This document shows, one piece after another, positions 8,195 through 16,430 of a stretch of 64,000 bases of DNA. The notes beneath the pieces were generated by a model. The model was not told where the DNA came from, made no database searches, and was given only the letters and a program-made list of their open reading frames with translations. Source of the stretch: Acidobacteriaceae bacterium. Its GTDB lineage: Bacteria > Acidobacteriota > Terriglobia > Terriglobales > Acidobacteriaceae. Where the stretch lies: assembly GCA_030041515.1 (NCBI GenBank), contig JASHNS010000030.1, positions 1-64,000 on the forward strand, written 5' to 3'. How positions within the stretch are numbered: position 1 is the stretch's first letter; each line of letters starts with the position of its first letter. The translations under genes and the position numbers were made by a program.

Positions 8195-8740
8195 ATGGCA
8201 GTGCAGATTGGCGCAACGATCGACGCGGGATTCGACGATCCGCTCGGCATGCTGAGGGATTGCCATCGTCGCATCGAGAACTTTCTACGAGTGCTCTGCC
8301 ACGTCGCTGAGAACCGGCGGGACGGACCGCTCAGCACCGAAGAGCGGACCGCCGCCGAGTCAGCTCTTGAGTATTTCCACATCGGCGGTCGGCGCCATAC
8401 ACAGGACGAAGAGGAGTCCTTGTTTCCGCGATTGCAAAACCACTTGACTCCAGACGACCTGGCGGCAATCCGCGAGCTTGAGACAGAACATGGCGATGCG
8501 GATGAGCTGCATGCCACTGTGCGCCGCCTGTTCTGCGACTGGATTGCCTCTGGATCACTGCCGCAGGATGATCGGGAGAATCTGCTGTGCGCGACGAATC
8601 ACCTCAAAGACCTGTATCGAGGCCATATTCAGATGGAGGAGAATCTCGTTTTTCCGCGGACCGCAGCTGTGCTGAACGCGGAGGCCATTGCCGCCATCGG
8701 ATCGGAATTTCGCAGCAGACGAAGCCGCCCCGGCGAATAG
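8195..8740 (+). CDS. Hemerythrin HHE domain protein
   Basis: A 181-residue all-helical protein with hemerythrin-type iron-ligand motifs: DCHRRIENFLRVL, HTQDEEESLFPRL, ETEHGDADELHATV and GHIQMEENLVFPR. I chose the ATG at 8195 because GGAGG lies eight bases upstream; the in-frame TTG at 8147 has no such support. Hemerythrins bind O2 or NO at a di-iron centre. Placed directly after ric, this one likely buffers NO or oxygen or supplies iron to repair. The two proteins resemble each other in the bundle, but this one lacks the ScdA_N cysteine domain. Confidence 0.88.
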   Translation: MAVQIGATIDAGFDDPLGMLRDCHRRIENFLRVLCHVAENRRDGPLSTEERTAAESALEYFHIGGRRHTQDEEESLFPRLQNHLTPDDLAAIRELETEHGDADELHATVRRLFCDWIASGSLPQDDRENLLCATNHLKDLYRGHIQMEENLVFPRTAAVLNAEAIAAIGSEFRSRRSRPGE

Positions 8741-9185
8741 GGTGTGGTCAAGGCCTATATCACTCCGTGGCGTTTTACGACTATTGCACCTGACTGGGAG
8801 GCGCAATCGAATCATTACGCAAGGCTTATTCTGCGGCGGGTGAAAGGTCCCGATAAACGGACTTGTCGCCAACGATCAGCCCTGGTCGTTCTCGCTTTGC
8901 GCATCATCGCCAAATCGCTCATCGGTTCGATAACCATCGGGAACAGGAAATCGGCTGCATTTCAGATTTCGGGCTGTGCGGCTAGTGCGAGCCATCTCCC
9001 GGGTGCAGTTTAGAACGGTCGGCGAACAGGCCCATTGGAGTGGTGTTATGTCTGGAAGGCGGCCGGAACTGTGGGGCCGCAAACCCACGATTTGCGGCCC
9101 ACAAGGTACCTGCCGTGTAGGCGAAACCAGGATCGCCCATTGCCAGACTCCGCAGCAAGCTTCCTATAGCCGGCGCGTTCACCCT
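8741..9185. other. Intergenic region with one strong hairpin, no gene seen
   Basis: About 445 bases between the hemerythrin gene and the convergent GNAT gene. The short open frames here have no domain signature or ribosome-binding site. The only structure I find is the inverted repeat at 9071-9102. Confidence 0.5.
9071..9102. repeat. Long inverted repeat downstream of the GNAT gene
   Basis: GTGGGGCCGCAAA and TTTGCGGCCCAC form a 12-pair stem with one bulged G and a seven-base loop, 84 bases past the GNAT stop on the minus strand. There is no U-run. It could be a factor-dependent terminator or mRNA stabiliser for convergent transcripts. Confidence 0.5.
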
Positions 9186-10067
9186 TCAGTACAAGATTGA
9201 GGGCAGCCAGGCCCCCTGCGGCTCCATGTATAAGCCGATCATCATCAGGGTATTCAGGTGCTGGGCTCGCAACCCATGATTCAGACACCAGCTGAAGACT
9301 TCATGGTTGCGCACCGGCACCATGAATCCTGTCCCTTCGAAAGACGGAGCCTGGGCCAACATCGCGATCAGGTCGCGGTTGTTTTCCGCCACCGTATGGC
9401 CGAAGTAGTGCAGCCCGGTGGAGTAGCCAACCAGCCTGCCGTCATATTCGGCGACGGTCACGCCATCGTGCGCGATCGCGTCCGCCAACTCGCCGGAGCG
9501 CTTGTGCCCATGCACCCGAAAGCAGAGCGCATCGCACGCGGCGGCGTCCGACGGCGTTGCCTTACGGAAGGAATATCCCGGCATCGTCTTTTGTATCGAC
9601 GGGCCTTGCAGGCGAACGACCGTTTCTCGCTCAATGAACCCGAGCTTTGTGTAGAGCGACAACGAACGCATGTGATACCCCGCCTGCAGCAGCCGACAGC
9701 CAGAGAACCCCTGCTCGTTTGAACGCGCGACCACGGCTTCCATTAACTTCCGGCCCACACCCGCATTCTGGAGCTTCGGATCAACTGTGATGGGACCCAC
9801 GCCGCTGAGCGGGCCGCGCTCGTCAAGGCAGTTGCTCCCGACGATGCGCCCATTCTGTTCTGCCACGACGCAATAGAATTTCGGGTGCGAAAACAGCATT
9901 GTCATCAGGCCAATCACCACTTGCGGATCGGGAGGCATCTCACGCGGTGCGTGGTATTGGTCGGCAATCGTGTTGAAGGCGTCCAGGCAGATTGGACCGC
10001 AGGTCGCAGCGTCCTCAGTTCTGGCTCGACGAATCTCAACGGCGCTAGCTGCGGCAACGGTGGACAT
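9186..10067 (-). CDS. Tandem GNAT-domain acetyltransferase
   Basis: A 293-residue protein built of two GNAT-like domains. The first (about 10-155) has a full acetyl-CoA signature: VGPITVDPKLQNAGVGRKLMEAVV, followed by the AGYHMRSLSLYTKLGF C-terminal strand-helix. The second (about 165-290) is degenerate, with VAEYDGRLVGYSTGL and late FMVPVRNHEVFSWCLNHGLR but no clear Q/R-x-x-G-x-G/A loop. It probably serves substrate binding. The substrate is unknown; amines, peptides or small antimetabolites are all possible. GGAGGA lies just upstream of the ATG. The gene is followed by a long inverted repeat and shows no functional link to its neighbours. Confidence 0.85.
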   Translation of the reverse strand: MSTVAAASAVEIRRARTEDAATCGPICLDAFNTIADQYHAPREMPPDPQVVIGLMTMLFSHPKFYCVVAEQNGRIVGSNCLDERGPLSGVGPITVDPKLQNAGVGRKLMEAVVARSNEQGFSGCRLLQAGYHMRSLSLYTKLGFIERETVVRLQGPSIQKTMPGYSFRKATPSDAAACDALCFRVHGHKRSGELADAIAHDGVTVAEYDGRLVGYSTGLHYFGHTVAENNRDLIAMLAQAPSFEGTGFMVPVRNHEVFSWCLNHGLRAQHLNTLMMIGLYMEPQGAWLPSILY

Positions 10068-10187
10068 ATAGATGTTCCTCCGGGAAACGCCCCATCGTAG
10101 GCAGCCGCTCGATGTCTGTCAAACGGCTATCGCTGGCTTCGTCAGGTCTCGCCCGCATTCCTGGAAGCCTGTGCGATAGCCCGGAAG

Positions 10188-10742
10188 CTACTTCACCGGA
10201 ATAACCAGAATCGCGAACGGTGTGCCGCCGAACATCACAAACGGCTTGCCGTTATCGGGATTGGCCTGGCCTGAGGGAAATCCCGAATTGTCGGCGGCCC
10301 TCGCGCCCAGGATCATGATGTGCGGAGGAATGCGAATGTAGTCCTTCTGCCCGGGCGCGAGCTTCCTTGCGCTCGAGTCGGTGTTGCTCCATGACCAGCC
10401 GCCCCGGAGCATATACGAGTACCCCACGTGCAATGGATTTGGATTCCGGCGTGCGAAGAAATCCTCGATCCACTCCAGCCCGTACTTGTCAAAGCACGCC
10501 GGGAAGTTCCTGTGTCCCACATGCGCGGGATCGTTCGGGGGAATGCAGGTCCATCCATTCGTTCCGGCGCGCAGTTCTGTTATTCGCCCACTGGCGTCCA
10601 TACGCGCCACCGCAGCGCCCGCGGCCACGCCGGGAGGCGCGGCTGTCAGCGCCTGCGCGATTTCGCCCTTTGCTTGTGCCCTGGCAGGCGATGCCAGAAG
10701 CGCCGCTGCTACGGCCAAAGCTGCCAAGACCAGGTTCTTCAT
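10188..10742 (-). CDS. Secreted protein of unknown function
   Basis: A 184-residue protein with a clear signal peptide (MKNLVLAALAVAAALLASPARA). The mature part contains two cysteines, a patterned NGWTCIPPNDP motif, aromatic-rich GYSYMLRGGWSWSNTD, and IPPHIMILG. I do not recognise a named family. The length and single domain suggest a small periplasmic binding or structural protein. The ATG at 10742 is preferred to the TTG nine bases earlier because GAGG is better spaced from it. The gene shares direction with the membrane protein gene upstream, but the 75-base gap leaves co-transcription open. Confidence 0.72.
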   Translation of the reverse strand: MKNLVLAALAVAAALLASPARAQAKGEIAQALTAAPPGVAAGAAVARMDASGRITELRAGTNGWTCIPPNDPAHVGHRNFPACFDKYGLEWIEDFFARRNPNPLHVGYSYMLRGGWSWSNTDSSARKLAPGQKDYIRIPPHIMILGARAADNSGFPSGQANPDNGKPFVMFGGTPFAILVIPVK

Positions 10743-10817
10743 TTTGTTCAAACCTCGCTCGCGGGTTCGATGTGTGCGAAAACACCACCGGCTTGTTCAT
10801 GCAGGACGGCGGAATCT

Positions 10818-11594
10818 TCACAGTTTCGCCCAAGCCCGAACCAGCGAGAGGGCAAACTCTTTCCAGGGAGCCCAGAGGAGAGACGCGGAGACGAAGCACT
10901 CGAAACCGATGAGGGCAGCGGCTCCGAGAACAAAGGGACGCATAAGGCGGCCGCGCCACCAGTCCCATGCTGCCATGAGCGCCACCATCAGCAGGTTTCC
11001 ATAAAACAACGTCAGGAAAAGGAGAGGAGCGGAGTGCGGGTCCCAGTGGAAGAAACGAAATTCGAGACGCGCGAAGCCTGGGTCGGCAATGGATGCTGTG
11101 GCCAGCATCATCATGCGGCGATGGGCGGCGGGGTTTCTACGCAGGGCAAAGCCCCAGGAGATCAGAGCGATGAAGGCGACGATGTCCCCGAGCTGGACGG
11201 AGAGGAAGCCTGGATCGCTGAGGTGCGTGTGCAGATCCACGGCCTGCATGGACAGGGCAGCCCAGGGACCGACGATGGCCATGAGGCCGACCCAGAAAGC
11301 GGCGAACCACCCCATTCTTTTATGCCAGGCGACGCGATCGCCGACGACGAAGAGCACCTGGGCGCTGAGGATGAAGAGCCACGCGGTGAAGATGAATGCG
11401 TGGATGTATACGATTTTGGGCGCGGGCGGATTTTCGCGCATGAAGCCGGGAATGTCGACACCGAAGCCGGCGAAGGTACCAATGAGGAAGATGGCGAGCC
11501 AGACGGCAGAGGGAATGCGGTCGTCGCGCGCGCTCCACGAGCCACGGACGTGCAGAAAGGTGCGAGGTCGCTGAACGGGCGGAGCTGTGACCAT
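10818..11594 (-). CDS. Polytopic membrane protein, DUF2306/cytochrome b561-like
   Basis: A 258-residue protein with about six hydrophobic segments. Loops carry conserved-looking histidines (IVYIHAFIFTAWLFIL, WHKRMGWFAAFWVG, AAHRRMMMLATAS). The K-R-M-G-W and P-A-A-H-R-R-M-M-M patterns recall bacterial DUF2306-type membrane proteins, some of which are thought to bind haem. Function unknown. The gene is read away from asnB; the 224-base divergent gap contains the palindrome at 11685-11698, so the two genes could share regulation. Confidence 0.65.
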   Translation of the reverse strand: MVTAPPVQRPRTFLHVRGSWSARDDRIPSAVWLAIFLIGTFAGFGVDIPGFMRENPPAPKIVYIHAFIFTAWLFILSAQVLFVVGDRVAWHKRMGWFAAFWVGLMAIVGPWAALSMQAVDLHTHLSDPGFLSVQLGDIVAFIALISWGFALRRNPAAHRRMMMLATASIADPGFARLEFRFFHWDPHSAPLLFLTLFYGNLLMVALMAAWDWWRGRLMRPFVLGAAALIGFECFVSASLLWAPWKEFALSLVRAWAKL

Positions 11595-11684
11595 GCGCTT
11601 CTCCTGAACTTTGGGGGAACGGCAGAAATCAGAGGGCCGGGAGAATACTGACGATTGTTGTGCAGCGAGGCGGGCCGCGCAATT

Positions 11685-11698
11685 CTACTGATCAGTAG
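11685..11698. promoter_or_regulatory. Palindrome CTACTGATCAGTAG in the asnB promoter region
   Basis: A perfect 14-base palindrome, 121 bases upstream of asnB and 91 bases upstream of the divergent membrane-protein gene. The same 14 bases recur at the 3' end of the LuxR-type regulator gene (15069-15082). Two identical 14-mers 3.4 kb apart, flanking a regulator gene, suggest its operator. Confidence 0.55.
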
Positions 11699-11818
11699 GG
11701 GTGGCTGATCCGCGAATGCGTGTGCAATAATCGCGGCGACTTCCTCCACCCCGGATTTCCTCCTCCAGATGGAAGCCGCAGTCGCCATTCATCAGAATTC
11801 TTCGCGAAGGATCATGCC

Positions 11819-13789
11819 ATGTGCGGAATCGTGGGTGTGTTTTCGCGTCGCGAGCCGGTCGATGCGGCCAAGCTGGAGCGAGCTACGCGTGCCCTCTATC
11901 ATCGCGGCCCGGACGGACAGCGGCAGTGGCTGTCCGCGGACCGGCGGGTGGGGCTGGGCCATGCCCGGCTGAGCATCATTGACCTGGCCACTGGCGATCA
12001 GCCGATCGCCAGCGAGGACGGGCGGACGCGAATCGTCGTGAATGGCGAATTCTACGGGTACGAAGCCATCCGCCGGGAACTGCAGCAGCGCGGTCACGGG
12101 CTGAGCACGAAATCGGATAGTGAGATCGCGCTCCATCTCTATGAGGATCTGGGCGTGCATTGCATGGAACATCTGCGCGGCGAGTTCGCACTGGTGCTCT
12201 GGGATGAGAAGCGGCGGCGGCTGTTCGCGGCGCGCGATCGCTTCGGGATCAAGCCCCTGTTCTACGCATGGATCGGTGAAACGCTCTACATCGCGTCCGA
12301 AGTGAAGGCGCTCTTTGCCGCGGGCGTGCCGGCACGGTGGGACGAGGAGAGTGTCTACCACTCCATGATGTTCGGCGGTCATCAGACGCGAACGCTTTAC
12401 GATGACGTGCTTCAGGTGCCTCCCGGCTACTACATGCTCGTGACAGACAAGCACGTGCAGGTGAGCCAGTACTGGGATTTCAATTATCCAACCAGGGACC
12501 AGACCGCACCCTTGCGCAGCGATGCCGCGTATGCGGCTGAGTTTCGGGAGGCGCTGGAAGAATCTGTCCGCATCCGGTTGCGCGCGGATGTCCCGGTGGG
12601 CGTTTACCTAAGCGGCGGCCTCGACTCCTGCGCGGTGCTGGGACTGGCAGCCCGTCACCATCCTGAGCCGATCAAAGCGTTCACGCTGACCTTAGAGGAT
12701 GCCGCGTACGACGAAGGCCCGATTGCACGCGAGATGGCGGCGAAGGCGGGCGCGGAATTCCATGCGATTCCCATCGGACAGCGGGAACTCGCCGATGCGT
12801 TTACCGATGCCATTGCCCAATCGGAGACAGTTTGCATCAATGCCCACGGCGTTGCGAAGTATCTGCTGAGCCGCGCGGTGCGGGATGCAGGGTACAAGGT
12901 GGTGCTCACGGGAGAGGGATCGGACGAGATTCTGGGGGGATATCCGCACTTTCGCCGCGACATGCTGCTGTACAACCGGGAGGGGCAGGATCCAGCGGCG
13001 ATCGAAGAGTTGCTGCGATGGCTCGAGGATCACAACACAGTCAGCCGCGGGCTGCTGCTGCCAGACGGCGAAATCGGGAACCTTGACGGAGTGAAGCGTG
13101 TGCTCGGCTATGTTCCGTCCTGGATGGAGACGTTTTCGTCTCGGGCGGTCAAGCTGCGGCCCTTGTTATCTGGCTGCTTTCTGGAAAAGTACGGACACCG
13201 GGAAGGCGAATACAACGTCGTCGACGATACGGATTATCTCCGCCAGCTCAAGGGCCGCGACGCGCTGCACCAGTCGCTGTATCTGTGGTCAAAGACGGTG
13301 ATGGCCGGATACATTCTCACGATGCTGGGCGACCGCATGGAGATGGCACACTCGATCGAGGGGCGGGTGCCGTTTCTCGACCACAAGCTCGTGGAAGTGA
13401 TCGCCAGCCAGCCGGTGAATCAAAAGATTCGCGGAATGACGGAGAAATTTGTGCTGCGGGAGGCCGTGAAGGATGTGATTACCGATACTGTTTACAAGCG
13501 GCAGAAACATCCCTTTCTGAGCCCACCGGCGACCCTGAATCCGGACGATACCTTTCAGACCTTCGTGCAGGATATGCTGCGTGGCGAGGCCATGCGGACG
13601 ATGCCCTTCTTTGACCAGCAGGCAATCGTGGCGCTGCTGGACAGGCTGCCGAGGATGGATGTGGGCGCGCGAACCGCCTTCGATCAGATCCTCATGTACC
13701 TCGTGAGCCTCTGCGTCCTGCAGGAGCGGTTTGGCCTATCGTGCGGGGGGACTCTCAGGATTGGAGAGGCGGCGTTCTCAGCGGATTGA
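11819..13789 (+). CDS. asnB: Asparagine synthase (glutamine-hydrolysing)
   Basis: A 656-residue two-domain enzyme that makes asparagine, or an amidated product, from aspartate, ATP and glutamine. The start is fixed by the catalytic Cys2 (MCGIVGVFSRRE). The Ntn glutaminase domain runs to about 200, with YHRGPDGQ, NGEFYGYE and ARDRFGIKPLFY. The synthetase domain has the ATP pyrophosphatase loop GVYLSGGLDSCAVLGLA near residue 260 and TGEGSDEILGGYPHF near 360. At about 650 residues it is longer than E. coli AsnB and resembles the longer AsnB/AsnO group often found in secondary-metabolite or envelope loci. The LuxR-type gene downstream and the shared palindrome suggest regulated, possibly specialised, use. 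Confidence 0.93.
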   Translation: MCGIVGVFSRREPVDAAKLERATRALYHRGPDGQRQWLSADRRVGLGHARLSIIDLATGDQPIASEDGRTRIVVNGEFYGYEAIRRELQQRGHGLSTKSDSEIALHLYEDLGVHCMEHLRGEFALVLWDEKRRRLFAARDRFGIKPLFYAWIGETLYIASEVKALFAAGVPARWDEESVYHSMMFGGHQTRTLYDDVLQVPPGYYMLVTDKHVQVSQYWDFNYPTRDQTAPLRSDAAYAAEFREALEESVRIRLRADVPVGVYLSGGLDSCAVLGLAARHHPEPIKAFTLTLEDAAYDEGPIAREMAAKAGAEFHAIPIGQRELADAFTDAIAQSETVCINAHGVAKYLLSRAVRDAGYKVVLTGEGSDEILGGYPHFRRDMLLYNREGQDPAAIEELLRWLEDHNTVSRGLLLPDGEIGNLDGVKRVLGYVPSWMETFSSRAVKLRPLLSGCFLEKYGHREGEYNVVDDTDYLRQLKGRDALHQSLYLWSKTVMAGYILTMLGDRMEMAHSIEGRVPFLDHKLVEVIASQPVNQKIRGMTEKFVLREAVKDVITDTVYKRQKHPFLSPPATLNPDDTFQTFVQDMLRGEAMRTMPFFDQQAIVALLDRLPRMDVGARTAFDQILMYLVSLCVLQERFGLSCGGTLRIGEAAFSAD

Positions 13790-14218
13790 ATTCGCCAACC
13801 GGCGACCGAGTGGATGAAACCCGCGGATTCATTGAAAGCTTGCCCCAATCTGGAGCCTTCTGCTCTAATGTTGGCATCCTTCCCCGCTTAATCGGCCCCA
13901 TATTCTAATACGGCAAAGCTATAAAGACCGACATCACGCGAGCTTCTTCAGCGGACCCGGATTGCCTGCCCACCATTGGGCACAGATCCGAACCTTTCAG
14001 TTCCGCGCTTGCAATTTCGGGCCCGGATCCGCTGGCTCGCTTGCTCCGAGCAGCCCCGTTTCATTCCTTTCCTGCTCTGGAGTTCACGGGATGGCCCGCA
14101 AGACGTGTTCTTCTGCTGTGCTTTCTGAACCGGAGTTTCGCGTCTCCCGGATCCCACAAGCGGCGTCTGCCGGGACCCTGCCGTTGAGCGTCATCAACCG
14201 GGAGGAGCCGGCGAGCCG
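13790..14218. other. Intergenic region, promoter of the LuxR-type gene
   Basis: About 430 bases with no supportable gene. AT-rich sequence near 13895-13925 (TATTCTAATACGGC, GCTATAAAG) could include promoter elements. Short frames lack ribosome-binding sites and family signatures. Confidence 0.4.
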
Positions 14219-15082
14219 ATGAACGACTCAGAGTCCAGACCACAGCTGTCCTGGTGCGATCAGGACACCGTTATTCAGCTGTGGCATGAGTTGATGGAGT
14301 TCCCGGCGTCGTCGCCGCAGGAGGCGCTCGAGCACTGCCTGCGTGCGCTGGCCCGGCAGATCGGCGCGGTCAATGCCACCTGGGTGGGCGCGGCCCGCGA
14401 GAAAGACTGGGAGCGCAAGAACCCGTTCGATCCTTTGCTCGGCTGGCGGCCGCACATCTGTCTCACGCTTCATCCCACCGATGCCTGGCAGCGTGCGCAC
14501 GAAGTCGCGATGGACGCAGTCCGGCATAACTACATGGATCCGCAGACAGTCGCCCTGGCCAGCCGGTTCGGACAGAACCGCTGCTTCCTGCGCGACGAAG
14601 TCGTCAGCGACCGTGACTGGAAGCGCGACCGGATTCACCGGGAGGTCTTGGCGCCGCTCGGTATCGGCCACCGCCTGATCGGCGCCGCGGCGACGGCGCC
14701 GGGAGCCGAATCCTATCTGATCTTCGACCGCGAGAGCGGGGGGCGAGGATTCAACGCGCGGGAACGCGATCTGCTGGCGTTTTTTCTGCGTGGCAGCACC
14801 CTGCTGCACCGCGAACTGTTGCAGATGCACGGATTGCTCAATGCGTCCCGGCCGCTCAGCCCGCGCGAGCGAGATGTGTTGCGTCTGCTCCTTACCGGCG
14901 ATTCGGAGCGGGAGATTGCCGAAGCGTTAGGGCTCACTCCGGCTACCACGCATCAGTATGTGGCCGGGCTGCTGCGCAACTTCGGCGCGCACAGCCGCGC
15001 CGAACTCATGTCGCAGTGGCTGCGCCGCCTTGCGCCTCCTTCTGTTTCGGCTCATGCCAATCCGACCCCTACTGATCAGTAG
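14219..15082 (+). CDS. LuxR-family transcriptional regulator
   Basis: A 287-residue regulator. The C-terminal LuxR/GerE helix-turn-helix (about 215-275) is clear: LSPRERDVLRLLLTGDSEREIAEALGL, then TPATTHQYVAGLLRNFG and ELMSQWLRR. The first 200 residues are a GAF-like sensor without a receiver aspartate, so it is not a response regulator. I do not see the invariant residues of acyl-homoserine-lactone domains clearly enough to name the ligand. No luxI-type synthase is present, making it an orphan regulator. The stop codon is part of a palindrome identical to one before asnB. GGGAGGAG lies upstream of the start. Confidence 0.82.
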   Translation: MNDSESRPQLSWCDQDTVIQLWHELMEFPASSPQEALEHCLRALARQIGAVNATWVGAAREKDWERKNPFDPLLGWRPHICLTLHPTDAWQRAHEVAMDAVRHNYMDPQTVALASRFGQNRCFLRDEVVSDRDWKRDRIHREVLAPLGIGHRLIGAAATAPGAESYLIFDRESGGRGFNARERDLLAFFLRGSTLLHRELLQMHGLLNASRPLSPRERDVLRLLLTGDSEREIAEALGLTPATTHQYVAGLLRNFGAHSRAELMSQWLRRLAPPSVSAHANPTPTDQ

Positions 15083-15083
15083 G
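15068..15083. promoter_or_regulatory. Palindrome CCTACTGATCAGTAGG before the cupin gene
   Basis: A perfect 16-base palindrome containing the same 14-mer as 11685-11698. It overlaps the stop codon of the LuxR-type gene and lies 133 bases upstream of the cupin start, so it could serve as that gene's operator. Confidence 0.55.
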
Positions 15084-15215
15084 ATTGATGGTCTTCAGCT
15101 CGGGGTACATAATCATTTGCACAACAGTTCCCCTGAGGTTTACGCGTGCGATGCCAGACGCGCATACTTGGGGTGCTCCGGGGAATTGCTTGTATTGACC
15201 GTTGAACGAAAGGCC

Positions 15216-15710
15216 ATGATGCGTTTGAGGTTGTTATCTGCCGGCGTGATTCGAAGGATATCTCAGCGAGTCCTGTTGACCGTCGCCTTCCTGTTCTGCG
15301 CGGTTGTTGTCGAGGCGAACGGCCAGAATGGCAAGGGCACCTCATCCGCTCAGAACCATCCGGTGATGGTAACGCGCCTCTACACCGGTGGTGACGGGCA
15401 AAGCCATATCGATCAGGTGCCAATCATTTTCCATGGTGAGCCGGACGAGGTATCCGCGGCCGTGAACATGAGCGACGCTTACCTCGTTCGAGGCGCACCG
15501 GGGATGTTCGAGACCTGGCACAACGCCAACAAGAGACGCTACATCGTGGTGCTGAGCGGCGCGGCGGAAGTTAGGACCACAGACGGAGAATCCACGAGAC
15601 TTGTGCCTGGGCACCTCTATCTGGCCGAGGACCTGACCGGAAAGGGGCATACTTTCCGAGTTCTCGGCAAGCAGGGGTGGGTGGCGCTCTTTGCCGATTT
15701 TGCGCAATGA
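15216..15710 (+). CDS. Secreted cupin-like protein
   Basis: A 164-residue protein with an N-terminal signal (RVLLTVAFLFCAVVVEANG) and a single cupin-like barrel. The core reads FETWHNANKRRYIVVLSGAAEVRTTDG, then LVPGHLYLAEDLTGKGHTFRV, the G-x-(V)-x(n)-G and P-G-x(n)-H pattern of the two cupin motifs. Metal ligands could be the His of TWHNA and of GHTFRV. The function of exported single cupins of this kind is unknown to me. The ATG pair at 15216/15219 is preceded by GAAAGG. The gene follows the LuxR-type regulator and its palindrome, so it is a plausible regulatory target. Confidence 0.7.
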   Translation: MMRLRLLSAGVIRRISQRVLLTVAFLFCAVVVEANGQNGKGTSSAQNHPVMVTRLYTGGDGQSHIDQVPIIFHGEPDEVSAAVNMSDAYLVRGAPGMFETWHNANKRRYIVVLSGAAEVRTTDGESTRLVPGHLYLAEDLTGKGHTFRVLGKQGWVALFADFAQ

Positions 15711-15911
15711 GGCGCCGTGAATCCAAGCGAAGTCGGCTTGCAATCGACGGTCAATCGAGAAGACTGGATACTCCCCCAGATCAGTAACACTGGCGCTCTC
15801 CAGACTCATTCGCGCGCCCTTATCCGCGGTTTCGCCATGACTTGGCCCCGCGGAATCTTTCAGCAGGAGTGTCGTGCCGTTATCGGCCTAACTTTATCCT
15901 GGAGAATGTGC

Positions 15912-16271
15912 ATGCAGGCAGTGACTACGGTGAATGAGCGGACAGTATCGACCACTTCCGGAGAATCGATCACCCTGATCTGCCTCAGGGGAGACATCTC
16001 TTCGGCCTCGAAGGACGTGCTGCTGAACGCCTATCACCGGCTGGGTAATACGGTCTCCAGAGTCCTGCTGGACTTCACCGCGGTGGACTACATCAACTCG
16101 TCCGGCATCGCCATCATCATCCAGATGCTTCTGGAGGCCGGCAAAGCGGGCACCAGGACCGTTGGCATCTTCGGCCTGAGTCCGCATTTCCAGAAGGTCT
16201 TCACGATGGTCGGGATTAGCAAGTATGCGTCGCTGCACAAGGACGAGGCCGCGGCGCTGGCGGCTGCCTGA
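15912..16271 (+). CDS. STAS-domain anti-sigma-factor antagonist
   Basis: A 119-residue protein that is essentially one STAS domain. The phosphorylatable serine region is DFTAVDYINSSGIAIII (about 54-70), where the first Ser of N-S-S-G matches the switch serine of RsbV/SpoIIAA. The second half contains FGLSPHFQKVFTMVGI, the conserved late helix. The ATG at 15912 is chosen because GGAG lies seven bases upstream; the ATG at 15906 is too close to it. In partner switching the dephosphorylated STAS protein binds an anti-sigma kinase. The gene precedes seven SpoIIE-type phosphatases, its likely partners. No matching anti-sigma kinase is seen nearby. Confidence 0.88.
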   Translation: MQAVTTVNERTVSTTSGESITLICLRGDISSASKDVLLNAYHRLGNTVSRVLLDFTAVDYINSSGIAIIIQMLLEAGKAGTRTVGIFGLSPHFQKVFTMVGISKYASLHKDEAAALAAA

Positions 16272-16430
16272 GAAGCCGCCAGGCAAGCGCTCGCGCTGAC
16301 GCTAAAACGCGAGCCGACGCGAGGCCGTGTGCCCGAGATGCCGGTTTGGTTCTGTCTACGCGCGGTTGATTGAGAATTCCCGGGCCCCGGCTGTACCATC
16401 ACTGCACCTTCCCCAGGAGGGCAAACAGCG

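Noticed and set aside
10428-11651. 407-codon plus-strand open frame over the secreted and DUF2306-like genes
   Set aside because: Its translation has no signal peptide or domain, while the opposite strand encodes a signal peptide and regular membrane helices.
16289-16314. GCTCGCG/CGCGAGC inverted repeat between the STAS gene and phosphatase gene 1
   Set aside because: Only seven pairs with a 12-base loop and no U-run; likely by chance at this base composition.
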